From the NCBI GenBank assembly GCA_019912425.1, contig JAIOIU010000142.1, forward strand, positions 1-48,167: 48,167 bases of DNA, written 5' to 3'. Under the pieces are notes generated by a model, which was not told the origin of the DNA, ran no database searches, and was given only the letters and a program-made list of their open reading frames with translations. The stretch comes from Candidatus Methylomirabilis tolerans (GTDB taxonomy: Bacteria; Methylomirabilota; Methylomirabilia; Methylomirabilales; Methylomirabilaceae). Of the stretch, positions 33,110-44,298 are shown piece after piece. The stretch's first letter is position 1, and every line of letters begins with the position of its first letter. Position numbers and translations under genes: made by a program.

Positions 33110-33304
33110 ATGAGGCGACTCAGCAAACTGTTTCAGATGTTTTTGTTTTCAGGCAGATCGATGGCTACAACCTGCCCACACTGCTTGTTGCCGATCTCCG
33201 GATCGGAGAATGTCTGCCCGAACTGCCGTCGGCTGTTGCGGTTCGAGGGGATCGCGGAGCTCCGAGCAAGCCATCCGGATCACGCCTTGCGGCGGTGCAT
33301 GTAG
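33110..33304 (+). CDS. Small zinc-ribbon protein
   Basis: A 64-residue protein with a CPHC...CPNC pair (19-residue span) that forms a zinc ribbon of the kind found in many short uncharacterised proteins. The first 17 residues are hydrophobic and basic (RRLSKLFQMFLF); starting instead at the internal Met18 would remove them. A GAAGGGAG site lies upstream of ATG 33110. It lies between ftsZ and the YggS gene and is probably transcribed with them; function unknown. Confidence 0.65.
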   Translation: MRRLSKLFQMFLFSGRSMATTCPHCLLPISGSENVCPNCRRLLRFEGIAELRASHPDHALRRCM

Positions 33305-33328
33305 GGGTGGAGGTGAAGAAGGGGACGC

Positions 33329-34027
33329 TTGACGGAACGGGTGAAAGATCGCGTTGAGCAGGTAAGGCAGCGGATGGCCGAGGCGGCCCGCCGCGTCGGC
33401 AGGGACCCTGATGAAGTGGAGCTGATTGCCGTCACCAAGACCGTGTCGATTCCCCGTATCCGAGAGGCGGTCGATGCCGGTGCGACGCTGCTGGGCGAAA
33501 ATCGGGTCCAGGAAGCGTCAGATAAGATTACCCTCCTGAGCTCGCTTCCGGTCAAATGGCATCTGATCGGTCATTTACAGACGAATAAAAGTCGGCTTGC
33601 CGCTGAGCTGTTTGATCTGATCCATTCGCTCGATTCTTTGAAGCTTGCTGCCGCCCTGGACCGGCATGGAGCTTTCTTACAGAAGCAGGTACGAGTTCTC
33701 ATTGAGGTGAACCTCGAAGGCGAATCGAGTAAGGCTGGTATTCTCGAACATGACCTTGTGCCGCTCCTTCAAGCCTGTCGACGGTTGACACATCTGGTGA
33801 TTGAAGGTCTGATGGCTATCCCTCCGTATTGTAAGAATCCTCAGGACGTCCGTCCTTTCTTTCTGAGGCTCCGACGATTACGAGACCAGGCAGCCAATGC
33901 CTGTCCCGATTACCCTCTGCACCACCTCTCAATGGGGATGAGCCACGATTACGAGATCGCCATCGAAGAGGGGGCAACGCTGGTACGAGTCGGTACGGCG
34001 ATCTTTGAGGGACGACCGGTCATATAG
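33329..34027 (+). CDS. YggS/PLPBP-family pyridoxal phosphate homeostasis protein
   Basis: Single-domain PLP-binding protein (YggS, YlmE, PROSC family) without known enzyme activity, involved in vitamin B6 and amino acid homeostasis; it sits next to ftsZ or sepF in many bacteria. PLP lysine is Lys37 in AVTKT; GENRVQEASDK, KWHLIGHLQTNKSR, EVNLEGESSKAGI, and LSMGMSHDYEIAIEEGAT with VRVGTAIFE complete the family pattern. TTG 33329 with an AAGAAGGGG site is the best start (232 residues); a GTG at 33341 is the alternative. Confidence 0.94.
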   Translation: MTERVKDRVEQVRQRMAEAARRVGRDPDEVELIAVTKTVSIPRIREAVDAGATLLGENRVQEASDKITLLSSLPVKWHLIGHLQTNKSRLAAELFDLIHSLDSLKLAAALDRHGAFLQKQVRVLIEVNLEGESSKAGILEHDLVPLLQACRRLTHLVIEGLMAIPPYCKNPQDVRPFFLRLRRLRDQAANACPDYPLHHLSMGMSHDYEIAIEEGATLVRVGTAIFEGRPVI

Positions 34028-34041
34028 GCTGTAATTTTTCG

Positions 34042-34070
34042 TTGACAACAATAGAACACCATTTTATAGT
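34042..34070 (+). promoter_or_regulatory. Strong sigma-70 promoter for the IclR regulator
   Basis: Perfect TTGACA (34042-34047), a 17-base spacer, and TATAGT (34065-34070, five of six). It is the best promoter match in the window. Initiation near 34077 leaves a leader of about 97 bases before ATG 34174. Confidence 0.75.
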
Positions 34071-34173
34071 CACATCACTTTTTCCTTCCGTTTTCCATCA
34101 AATCCCAGGCAACGTAATAGCAGGGTGTACTGAAAAGGCGTTGTCTCGCTTTGCCGAAGGGTGTGGGGGGTGT

Positions 34174-34980
34174 ATGGACCATCGAAAGAAAGAAAAGGCC
34201 GAATATCTCGTCCAGTCAGTCGATCGAGCGCTTGATATTCTGGAGTCGTTCGATTATCAGGCAGGGGAGTTAGGCGTGACGGAACTCGCCGAGAAACTTC
34301 ACCTGCCCAAAAACAATGTCTTCCGGTTGCTGGCCACCCTTGAGGTTCGTGGTTATATCGAGCAGGATAAAAAGACAGCCAACTACCGTTTGGGAATCAA
34401 GCCGTTCGAAGTTGCTAATGTCTTCCTCCATCATCTGGGATTTCGACGCCAGGCCAGACCGGTTATCGAAGAGTTGGTAGTCCAGTGCGATGAAACCGCC
34501 TATCTTGCCGTTGTAGATGGATCAGAGGTCATTTATGTGCTTGTTCAGGACACCAGTCAGATGGTTCGGGTCGCATCGTTTCCCGGGCGCCGTCTTCCGG
34601 TTCATTGTACCGCCGCAGGAAAGGCCCAACTGGCCTATGAATCAGCCGACCGGCTAGACAGCATCCTTCAACACCAACCGATGCGTCAACTAACCGAGCA
34701 TACGATTACTGACCCCCAGTTATTTCGGGAACACCTCCGCGAGGTGGCCGGGCTTGGATTCGCCGTAGATAATGAAGAGTACGAGCCGGGGGTACGGTGT
34801 ATTGCCGCTCCCGTGAGAGATTATTCTCGCAAGGTAGTGGCCAGCATTGGCCTGTCCGGTCCCATCACCCGGTTCTCCCTTGAGCGGATCGAACATGAAC
34901 TCGCCCCGCTTGTCAAGGCAGCCGCGATCAAGCTCTCTGAACGACTCGGCTACGAGGCGACAACAGTTCCAGCCGACTGA
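34174..34980 (+). CDS. IclR-family transcriptional regulator
   Basis: Regulator of 268 residues with an N-terminal winged helix (VQSVDRALDILESF...GVTELAEKLHLPKNNVFRLLATL, about 12-65) and a C-terminal effector domain (about 85-255) with the family motifs FPGRRLPVHCTAAGKAQLAY and EEYEPGVRCIAAPVRD. Members sense small organic acids and control catabolic or glyoxylate genes. The target is unknown; nothing catabolic adjoins it. ATG 34174 is preferred over earlier in-frame codons because the helix-turn-helix must be near the N-terminus and the promoter lies at 34042-34070. Confidence 0.93.
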   Translation: MDHRKKEKAEYLVQSVDRALDILESFDYQAGELGVTELAEKLHLPKNNVFRLLATLEVRGYIEQDKKTANYRLGIKPFEVANVFLHHLGFRRQARPVIEELVVQCDETAYLAVVDGSEVIYVLVQDTSQMVRVASFPGRRLPVHCTAAGKAQLAYESADRLDSILQHQPMRQLTEHTITDPQLFREHLREVAGLGFAVDNEEYEPGVRCIAAPVRDYSRKVVASIGLSGPITRFSLERIEHELAPLVKAAAIKLSERLGYEATTVPAD

Positions 34981-35541
34981 TAAAACAGAGTTTGATTATC
35001 TGACCATTGATCCCACCTCACTCGCCTGCTTCGTCCTGCGTAAAGCTCTCGCAGGCATCTATTAAAATATCCGGAGGAGAGTTGGTCAGATTCCTACCGA
35101 ATATCTGCTTCCCAAAGAGATTTGTTCGATTTTACGAGGTGAGTCACCGGATGAGGGCACATGTTTCCCTCGAAGCTGGTCGCGAGCCTTCCGAGGCCTT
35201 CAAGACGGGTTGATGGAGTTCTGTGCGGGAAAGTTGACCGTCTATAAGTGCCTCAGGATGTGACATTCATAGAGCGGATCACGCGCCTCGCCGGCTCTGG
35301 CACCGGTAGACTCCTCCGCCAGTAGGAACAGGACAAGGCACAGACAGAGATAAAAATGCTGTCGAGGTTCGTAAACAGTTGGGCCGCGCAGCTTGAGGCC
35401 GCCGCCGACGAATCGCCATAAGATGAGATCTTGTGGCGATTCGATCAGGTAGACCAACTCTCGCTCCGTTACGAGAGAATCGGGAGTTTGAAAACTGACC
35501 CGCTTTGCGGCAACTCAACTATCTTATTACACAAAGATAAA
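34981..35541. other. 560-base gap without a supported gene
   Basis: No convincing reading frame, RNA gene or repeat family was found. Short frames at 35007-35213 (plus) and 35242-35457 (minus) have no recognisable domain or good start. A 13-base inverted repeat lies at 35410-35442. The gap marks the border between the conserved block to the left and the accessory region with AT-rich DNA to the right. Confidence 0.5.
35410..35442. repeat. 13-bp inverted repeat with 7-base loop
   Basis: GAATCGCCATAAG (35410-35422) faces CTTGTGGCGATTC (35430-35442), pairing at 12 of 13 positions. No T-run follows on either strand, so it is more like a protein-binding site or a mobile-element scar than a terminator. 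It lies 100 bases before the glycosyltransferase start. Confidence 0.5.
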
Positions 35542-37161
35542 ATGAAACTTTTCTCTATTTACACAAATCAGACGTTGGTACTGAAAGATCAATGGTTTTT
35601 AAAAACACTTCAAGATGATTGGGAATTACACCTGATATATCTTAAGGACGCACCAAAAGGAGATGGCGATTACTTGTCTGATGAATGGTACTATTGCATA
35701 AAATCAAAGATAGCGCTTCTTATTGAAGCAATCAAAAATAATTGGAATGCTGTTATTATTTGGGCAGATATTGATATACAGTTTTTCAGAAGATGCACGG
35801 ATATTATCGAACAGTCTATACAAAATAATGATATCGTTTTTCAAATTTGGAACAAGAAAAAGAAAGAAGTTAATTCTGGATTCATGGCAATCCGCTGCAA
35901 TGAAAAAACTCTTGCTTTTTTTAAAACTGTGCTAGCTACTCCTTTTAAAGATAGGAAATATGCGGATCAAGACATAATCAATGATATGTTAAAGCAAGGC
36001 TCGATGTCTATTCGTTGGGGATTCTTCGGCCGCGAAATTTATCACATTGGTCTGGGTGTAGTACCCTTCAATATTGTGTTGCATCACGCGTGCGGCACGT
36101 CGGCACCTTTTATTAAATATGGCAGAAAAATTAGTTCAATTGAACTCAAGATTAAACAGCTCACAAGACTAAGACGAGTTAAGGGATTTTATTTGTGGAT
36201 CAGTACGTCTATTGTCCTTAAAAAACTAATTAAATATATAGTACATAGGTTAAATTGGCGGGTAAAGAAGCGGATAAGGTATGTAGGCTGGAATGGAATC
36301 AGAGTAGCTTACTATAAAAATATATACGCGAAAATCATTCTAAAAACTAAACCGATGGTCTGCACCGATGAAGGACGGTTTGAGTTGCACACATTGACGT
36401 GCGAGAAGGATTCGTTAAATACTCTGTGGTCTCTGAAGACTTTTTGCACTTTCAGCGAGGTTCGGCCAAGAGTGGTCATATATGATGATGGATCTCTAAG
36501 CGAGGCCGCTATAGATATATTCTCGGAACATTTTTTAAACTGTCAGATCATCCGGCGAGACAGGTTTCATCGGGACATGGAAGATTTCTTAAAGGTTCAT
36601 AGAATGAGCTTGGAGAATAGTAAGATGAAGTCTTTCTATTTGGCCCTCAAGCTGTTTGGACCGATGTACTATGCGAAATCTGAGTACATACTATGCTTGG
36701 ATTCCGACGTGCTTTTCTTTCAAAAACCCAGGGAGATGCTGAAGCACATGGAGAACGGAACGCCGTTTTACATGAACGATTACCAGAATGCCTATTCCCA
36801 TCCGATAGAACTCCTGAATAGCCTGCTTAAAATTAATCTCCCGCATAGGATAAACTCTGGCTTGTTCTATATTGCCAAGAGAGACTTTGCCGATAATATC
36901 GGTCTTGTGGAATCTTATTTTAGAAAGGTTCCGAAATGTTACGGTATGGGATGGCTTGAACAAACGCTGGCCGCGATACTTCTTTCGAAGGCCAACGCGG
37001 TGAGGCTGAGCAGCGATTACCAAATCTCCAGGGAGCCTGTCACTGATGAGACCATAAGCCACCATTTTGTGAATGACGGTTCACGCCCGGATTTTTATGC
37101 GGTCGGGTTGAGGCGGCTTAAATCGGCGGGATTTATCAAAAAACTTGGAGATCCGGCGTGA
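35542..37161 (+). CDS. Two-domain glycosyltransferase-like protein
   Basis: A 539-residue protein with two GT-A-like halves. Domain 1 (about 1-200) has WADIDIQFF with Asp76-x-Asp78 and NSGFMAIR (111-118), the pattern of nucleotide-diphospho-sugar transferases (GT77-like). Domain 2 (about 270-539) repeats it: CLDSDVLFF with Asp387-x-Asp389, NSGLFYIA from Asn438, and LEQTLAA. The donor and acceptor sugars cannot be told. The first ~800 bases are AT-rich, unlike everything around them, and the composition rises near 36350 where domain 2 begins, which suggests a fusion of genes with different histories. ATG 35542 is chosen; an earlier TTG frame lacks a site and the family start. Confidence 0.8.
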   Translation: MKLFSIYTNQTLVLKDQWFLKTLQDDWELHLIYLKDAPKGDGDYLSDEWYYCIKSKIALLIEAIKNNWNAVIIWADIDIQFFRRCTDIIEQSIQNNDIVFQIWNKKKKEVNSGFMAIRCNEKTLAFFKTVLATPFKDRKYADQDIINDMLKQGSMSIRWGFFGREIYHIGLGVVPFNIVLHHACGTSAPFIKYGRKISSIELKIKQLTRLRRVKGFYLWISTSIVLKKLIKYIVHRLNWRVKKRIRYVGWNGIRVAYYKNIYAKIILKTKPMVCTDEGRFELHTLTCEKDSLNTLWSLKTFCTFSEVRPRVVIYDDGSLSEAAIDIFSEHFLNCQIIRRDRFHRDMEDFLKVHRMSLENSKMKSFYLALKLFGPMYYAKSEYILCLDSDVLFFQKPREMLKHMENGTPFYMNDYQNAYSHPIELLNSLLKINLPHRINSGLFYIAKRDFADNIGLVESYFRKVPKCYGMGWLEQTLAAILLSKANAVRLSSDYQISREPVTDETISHHFVNDGSRPDFYAVGLRRLKSAGFIKKLGDPA

Positions 37162-37205
37162 AATCACCGGCATCACAATTTCTTCGAAGCAGAAAAACAG
37201 AAACA

Positions 37206-37541
37206 ATGGGAAACGGGGTCAAGAATTACGGCCGTCAGAAAATTGCCACCTCTCCTCCTGGTGAAGTGCTCCTGGAGGAATTCCTGAAGCCTCTGGGGAT
37301 CTCCCAATACCGGCTGGCGAAAGAGATCAGCGTGTCCCCACGGCGCGTGAACGAGATCGTACACGGCAATCGCGCGATTACGGCAGACACGGTGTTGCGG
37401 CTCGCTCGCTACTTCGGAACCAGCGACCGGTTCTGGCCAAATCTTCAGACGCGGTACGATCTAGAGGTCGAGCGGGATCGGTTGGGGTCAAGGCTGGAGC
37501 GTGAAGTCTCGGTGTTGGCCGGTTCCGCCCGCGCCGTCTAG
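37206..37541 (+). CDS. HigA-family antitoxin, without a HigB partner
   Basis: Xre-type helix-turn-helix protein of 111 residues, HigA/VapI group: PPGEVLLEEFLKPLGISQYRLAKEI, then RRVNEIVHGNRAITADTVLRLARYFGTS, typical of HigA, which represses its operon and neutralises the RelE-like toxin HigB. HigB normally precedes HigA, but the glycosyltransferase lies there and no RelE-like frame was found on either side. The frame is open from GTG 37158, overlapping the glycosyltransferase end; ATG 37206 fits the family. It may be an orphan regulator or a remnant of a toxin-antitoxin pair. Confidence 0.85.
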   Translation: MGNGVKNYGRQKIATSPPGEVLLEEFLKPLGISQYRLAKEISVSPRRVNEIVHGNRAITADTVLRLARYFGTSDRFWPNLQTRYDLEVERDRLGSRLEREVSVLAGSARAV

Positions 37542-37781
37542 CAAGTGTCTGAACTCCCGAAGACCTGCTTCGCGTCGGGTGCCGAACCCGCTGCGCATGC
37601 TCGTTCTGGGGGAGGAAGTAGAGGACGGAGTACCGCATCTGCTGACGGAGCCGCACACCCCACTCGCTTGTCGGCAGGCGTCTATGGTAGTGTTTAGCTG
37701 AGAGTTCGTGATACATGAGGTATTTCCGAACGAGAATCGACACAATCACAGCTTTTCAGCCTTGTGAGGGAGGGACAGATT

Positions 37782-38210
37782 ATGGTGAACGCATCGAGCA
37801 GTTCAATTCGCGTTCTCTCCGGATCGAGAACATTCGGACCGAGAACACAATCAGTCGAAATAAGAAACGGCTCGAAAAAGCAGGTGACGGTGTATCTCGA
37901 AAAATTAGGCAGCGAACACTTTAGCATCCCCGATTCATGTCAGAAGTTGACAGTGAAGCCCGGCACTTCGGCGCGGGTGCAGGTGAAGTTTCAGGTCCCG
38001 GAAAAAGGCATGGTAATGACCTTGAGCGCGACCTACAGGGCGATGATCAAGGTGTGGGTGCTCAAGAAGGGAAAGGGGGCAAAGAAAGAGCTTGTGGATA
38101 TGTTTGATGTGACGGGTAGTGGTCCGGGATTTGTTTCATTGGACAGTCTGCATTGTTTTGATCCAACAGGTTCGCGTAGACAATATAAAGCCGGAAGGAG
38201 GACACCATAA
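37782..38210 (+). CDS. Ig-like (ASH-type) beta-sandwich protein, unknown function
   Basis: A 142-residue protein not recognised by name. Residues about 8-75 alternate like an immunoglobulin-fold strand set (FGPRTQSVEIRNGSKKQVTV ... F.I ... LTVKPGTSARVQVKFQVP), resembling ASPM/SPD-2/Hydin-type domains, with a strand-rich tail ending in basic residues. There is no signal peptide or membrane segment. ATG 37782 has a strong GAGGGAGGG site. The stop codon overlaps the next gene's start (TAATG), so the two proteins are made together and may interact. GC content is near that of the genome. Confidence 0.6.
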   Translation: MVNASSSSIRVLSGSRTFGPRTQSVEIRNGSKKQVTVYLEKLGSEHFSIPDSCQKLTVKPGTSARVQVKFQVPEKGMVMTLSATYRAMIKVWVLKKGKGAKKELVDMFDVTGSGPGFVSLDSLHCFDPTGSRRQYKAGRRTP

Positions 38211-39070
38211 TGGCGGCTCCAACGATAACCATCAGCAGCGTGATACCGGGCACCTCTATTCCGGCTAACACCGGAGACGTCGAGGTGAGTTGGGGTGTCA
38301 GCGACACGCCCCCGAATGCCGCGACGGCGGTGTGGTTGGGAAGCGGGACGCTGGGGATGGAGGTGCTACCGGAAGGCGTCTTTACAGACGAGGGTGGCGG
38401 AGCGTCCAACGTCTTTCCGACGACCAGCGATTCATATGCTATGAGTATCATCCGCACGTCGTTCATCAATATCTATGCGACGAATGAAGACGGCGGTACC
38501 ACCGATCAGGAGACCTTTTACGCCAAAATACGAGTCGGCTATCACGACGCGACCGTCCCAGGCGCTCCGGTACGAGAGAGCGATCTTGATCTCATTCGAG
38601 GATATTTGGAGGAAATAGATCGTAGGCTCAATGACAATGTTCTGACGAACCTGCCCGACTATATTGAAGAATTCAATAGCCGGGTTCCTGCGGGTGAGGG
38701 CTTTCCTGATTTCGCCGATATGGACTATCTGAGTGGCGGAGTGGGTACGGGCAATCTTACTGACGACATACTTGCCGCCATGCGGGATGCGCTGATCTAT
38801 ATTAGTCCCGCCACAATGCCCCGCGGCTACCGGCCGGGCACGATCACAGATGCTGAGCGAAGGGCGTTGTGTGAGGAGTATGAACACGATGGCAGGACAG
38901 TCACAGTATATGGACAATCGACTCGTGAGTGGGTATCCATTTGTCTGGATCGTGGTGCGGACGACTTGACGCTTCTTCATGAACTGTTTCATTATGCTTC
39001 GACTTCAAATAATGGAAATGAGGCGAGAGCGGCCGCCGTATCCATGTGTGCGTATAATTGGCTTCCATGA
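38210..39070 (+). CDS. Putative zinc metallopeptidase with N-terminal Ig-like domain
   Basis: A 286-residue protein not assigned to a named family. Residues 1-120 look like a beta-sandwich (TITISSVIPGTSIPANTGDV...WGVS) and may be Ig/FN3-like. A helical middle follows (SDLDLIRGYLEEIDRRLNDN). The C-terminus has a zincin core, LLHELFHYAS with His257-Glu258-xx-His261, and Glu271 in GNEARAAA 14 residues after the first His, a plausible third ligand. No signal peptide, so it would act inside the cell or be exported by another route. It overlaps the Ig-like gene by one base and has a GGAAGGAGG site. Protease activity is inference; the substrate is unknown. Confidence 0.6.
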   Translation: MAAPTITISSVIPGTSIPANTGDVEVSWGVSDTPPNAATAVWLGSGTLGMEVLPEGVFTDEGGGASNVFPTTSDSYAMSIIRTSFINIYATNEDGGTTDQETFYAKIRVGYHDATVPGAPVRESDLDLIRGYLEEIDRRLNDNVLTNLPDYIEEFNSRVPAGEGFPDFADMDYLSGGVGTGNLTDDILAAMRDALIYISPATMPRGYRPGTITDAERRALCEEYEHDGRTVTVYGQSTREWVSICLDRGADDLTLLHELFHYASTSNNGNEARAAAVSMCAYNWLP

Positions 39071-39224
39071 CGGCGGGTTGAAGCGAGTCGTTGATGCTAT
39101 GACGGACCTCCTGCGCGCTGGCAGCTCGTCATGATGCGGGCGTATCTGAGAGAGATCGTGCCTAACCAAGCGATGGAGACTGACGCCGGAAGGCGATGCC
39201 ACGTTGTGAGCGGGCGCCAGGCGA

Positions 39225-40032
39225 ATGGATAAAGACCAGCACTTCAGTGACGCCTATCCGCCGCGCGAGATTGCGCGGAAGGTCGAGGGTCTCGGTGTTG
39301 CGAAGGCGCGTACCGATTTACGGACGCTGCTCGTGCTGGCCGTATTGGCAGGGGCGTTCATCTCGCTTGGGGCGCTCTTTTTCATCGTCATGGTGACAAA
39401 CTCCACCCTTGGGTTCGGCATGACGCGGTTGGTCGGCGGCTTAAGCTTCTGCCTCGGGCTGATCCTCGTCGTGGTCGCGGGTGCCGAGCTGTTCACCGGG
39501 AATAACCTTATCGCCATGGCCTGGGCGAGCCAACTGATCGGGACTCGAGAGGTCATGCGCAACTGGGTCCTGGCCTACCTGGGCAATGTGGGCGGCTGCC
39601 TGGCTACGGTGCTGCTCGTTGTGTGGGCCAACGTTGCCGGTCTGGGCGGGGGCGCGGTCGGCGAGATGGCTCTCAGCATCGCTCGCACGAAGGCCGATCT
39701 TTCCATGACCGAGGCCTTCGTGCGCGGCGTTTTGTGCAACGCGCTGGTCTGTCTGGCGGTATGGCTCGCCATGGGCGGGCGTAGCGTGACCGACAAGATT
39801 CTGGCGATTCTCTTTCCCATTACCGCATTCGTGGCGATGGGCTTCGAGCACTCTATCGCCAACTGGTTTTTCCTGCCCCTCGGGCTCGCGCTGGATGGGG
39901 AAGGCGCAGTATCGGTCGTCGGGGCCACGAGAAACATCGTCGCCGTGACCGCCGGTAACGTGGTCGGTGGCACCCTGCTGGTCGCCGGCGTCTACTGGGT
40001 GGCCTACCTTCGAGGCGAGCGTCGGCCAAACG

Positions 40033-40046
<14 letters not shown>
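39225..40046 (+). CDS. Formate/nitrite transporter family channel
   Basis: FNT-family (FocA/NirC) inner-membrane channel of 273 residues with six membrane spans. GAELFTGNNL and GFEHSIANWFFLP are the family signatures forming the two pore half-helices, and AGNVVGGTLLVAGVYW ends the last span. The family passes formate, nitrite or hydrosulfide; the sequence here does not decide which. Nitrite would suit a nitrite-dependent methane oxidiser if the host is Methylomirabilis-like. ATG 39225 lacks a strong site. The end overlaps the P-type ATPase by 14 bases. Confidence 0.92.
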
Positions 40047-42735
<2,689 letters not shown>

Positions 42736-42741
42736 GGGCAT

Positions 42742-43030
42742 TTGCGCAAGTGTCTATTTCTGGAGACACGAGATGTCCTAATTTCCCGACGATCCATTCG
42801 GTTCTTCCAAGGCAACCGCCGATCTGGATCAGGCGCGTCAGATCTGGTCGCGTGCCGGCGAGTGCTGCCGATAAGACCGTCTCGCCCATGGTTGCGTCGG
42901 TTTCTGAGGCGGCGGCGTACAGGCGATCCATGACGGCCGGAGGGATCGGGGCGTTAAGCTCTTCGGCCAAATAGCCCAGGGTAACGGATAGGGACCTCGA
43001 TAGTAACCGTAACCGTGCAGAGAGGTTGAA
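42742..43030 (-). pseudogene. Remnant of a second nucleotidyltransferase-like gene (C-terminal part)
   Basis: The minus strand reads without a stop over about 290 bases as LRLLSRSLSVTLGYLAEELNAPIPPAVMDRLYAAA..., amphipathic and rich in Leu/Ala, resembling the helical C-terminal part of the same uncharacterised nucleotidyltransferase family as the plus-strand gene at 43036. There is no catalytic domain and no ribosome site; a TTG at 42970 is the only nearby start. The two lie head to head. The likeness is by eye and may be accidental. Confidence 0.25.
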
Positions 43031-43035
43031 GGATA

Positions 43036-44133
43036 TTGGAAGACCCTATTCGATCAATGGGTTCGAGGGTAAACATCCCCCCAGAGGGAACCGCGCTGCT
43101 TACCTTAGTGCGAGCCTCCCTGTCGGCAATCCCTCCTGTGTTCGAGGGCTTTCTCTCCTCGCTCGATTGGGATTTGTTCCTGCGGTTGACTCGGCATCAT
43201 CGGCTTGAGCCGCTTCTCTGTTATGGCCTCCGAAACTCTCGCTTTGCTGGGATACCGACTGAGATTCGTGAGGAGTGGGAGGCGCGCCGCCGGACGTCAA
43301 TCGCTACCGCTCTGTACCATCAGGAAGCGCTGAGAGAAATCGCAGCGGCTTTCGCAGATCGTGGCCTTCCATTTGTTGTCTTGAAGGGTGAGGCGCTCTC
43401 GAAGGCATTCTACCCCCAGGAAGGCCTACGACCTTACGGAGATATCGATCTTCTCATCCGACCAGAGACCTACGAGTTGGCAAAAGCGACGCTGATGAGC
43501 CTTGGATTTCGACTTCGACAGACGGTCAACGAGGCGGAAAAGCTCCGTCTCTTCGGAGAGATTGAGTTCGATAAAGAGGGTCCCGTGACCATGACGGTGG
43601 ACCTCCACTGGGACACGCTGATGGCTTCCTGGGAGCCACAATCGTTGCTGAGCGACCACGGAACATGGGCGTCCCTTGATCAAGTTCGCCTGGGAAGTCA
43701 TGCCATACCGATCCTCAAGGGGGAGGTTCTCCTGATCTACCTCTGTGTTCATTTTGCATTTCATCATACATTTGACGGGCTAATTCTCCTCTGTGATCTC
43801 TTCCTGGTTCTCAAGCATGACGCAGAGAGGATCGACTGGGATCGCCTCATTGCGATGGCGAACCGATGTCAGTGTCGGCATGCGCTCTACTGGTCCCTCT
43901 ATTTTGCCAAATCACTCATGGCTGCTCCGGTGCCAGACTCAATTCTTGACCGGCTGCGACCAAATGTACTGATCCGGGCCCTCATGCCAACCACTCGATT
44001 GCTGTTTCGAGAGAGCTTGGTCTCTCAGATGCTGGAACGATACATCAAGTTCCTCTTGATCGATACTCAGAAGGGGCGTTGGCGAGCACTGCAAGTCTGG
44101 CTTCAATCAAGCAAGCGACTCTTCGGGAGGTGA
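43036..44133 (+). CDS. Uncharacterised nucleotidyltransferase family protein
   Basis: A 365-residue protein of the NTP_transf_5-like (uncharacterised nucleotidyltransferase) family, often found beside polysaccharide or peptide modification genes. FVVLKGEALSKAFYPQEGLRPYGDIDLLI contains the polymerase-beta-type GDID pair (Asp136, Asp138), and VDLHWDTL and LCVHFAFHHTFDGLILLCDL follow as is usual. The role is unknown. The start is TTG 43036 with an AAGGA only two bases before it, or ATG 43057 without a site. A short hairpin follows the stop. Confidence 0.8.
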   Translation: MEDPIRSMGSRVNIPPEGTALLTLVRASLSAIPPVFEGFLSSLDWDLFLRLTRHHRLEPLLCYGLRNSRFAGIPTEIREEWEARRRTSIATALYHQEALREIAAAFADRGLPFVVLKGEALSKAFYPQEGLRPYGDIDLLIRPETYELAKATLMSLGFRLRQTVNEAEKLRLFGEIEFDKEGPVTMTVDLHWDTLMASWEPQSLLSDHGTWASLDQVRLGSHAIPILKGEVLLIYLCVHFAFHHTFDGLILLCDLFLVLKHDAERIDWDRLIAMANRCQCRHALYWSLYFAKSLMAAPVPDSILDRLRPNVLIRALMPTTRLLFRESLVSQMLERYIKFLLIDTQKGRWRALQVWLQSSKRLFGR

Positions 44134-44160
44134 CAAGAGCCTGAATCGTCCTCTTGTCTT
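44132..44160 (+). terminator. Possible terminator after the nucleotidyltransferase
   Basis: GACAAGAG (44132-44139) pairs with CTCTTGTC (44151-44158) across an 11-base loop, directly overlapping the stop codon and followed by only two Ts. It may slow or end transcription, but is weak as an intrinsic terminator. Confidence 0.35.
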
Positions 44161-44298
44161 GCGACCGAGACTCAGCCCACGTTATCCTGATCGGGAGCAG
44201 AAGGCGAACGATGGTTATCCTCTCCATGCAGGCATCGAGGCCAAGGCACCCATCGCTGCCGCTCACTGTCCGTAAGCGGTCGCACCCGTAGCGTCACA

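Noticed and set aside
34042-34173. N-terminal extension of the IclR gene
   Set aside because: The extension overlaps the best promoter in the window and would put 44 extra residues before the helix-turn-helix.
35007-35213. Short plus-strand frame in the 34981-35541 gap
   Set aside because: No domain, weak start, and no codon pattern like the neighbours. A GGAGGAG at about 35071 has no good start codon in this frame behind it.
37378-37749. Minus-strand frame overlapping higA and the following gap
   Set aside because: Its first part (HELSAKHYHRRLPTSEWG...) looks somewhat protein-like, but it overlaps the intact antitoxin, has no ribosome site and no family I recognise; 37542-37781 is left without a gene.
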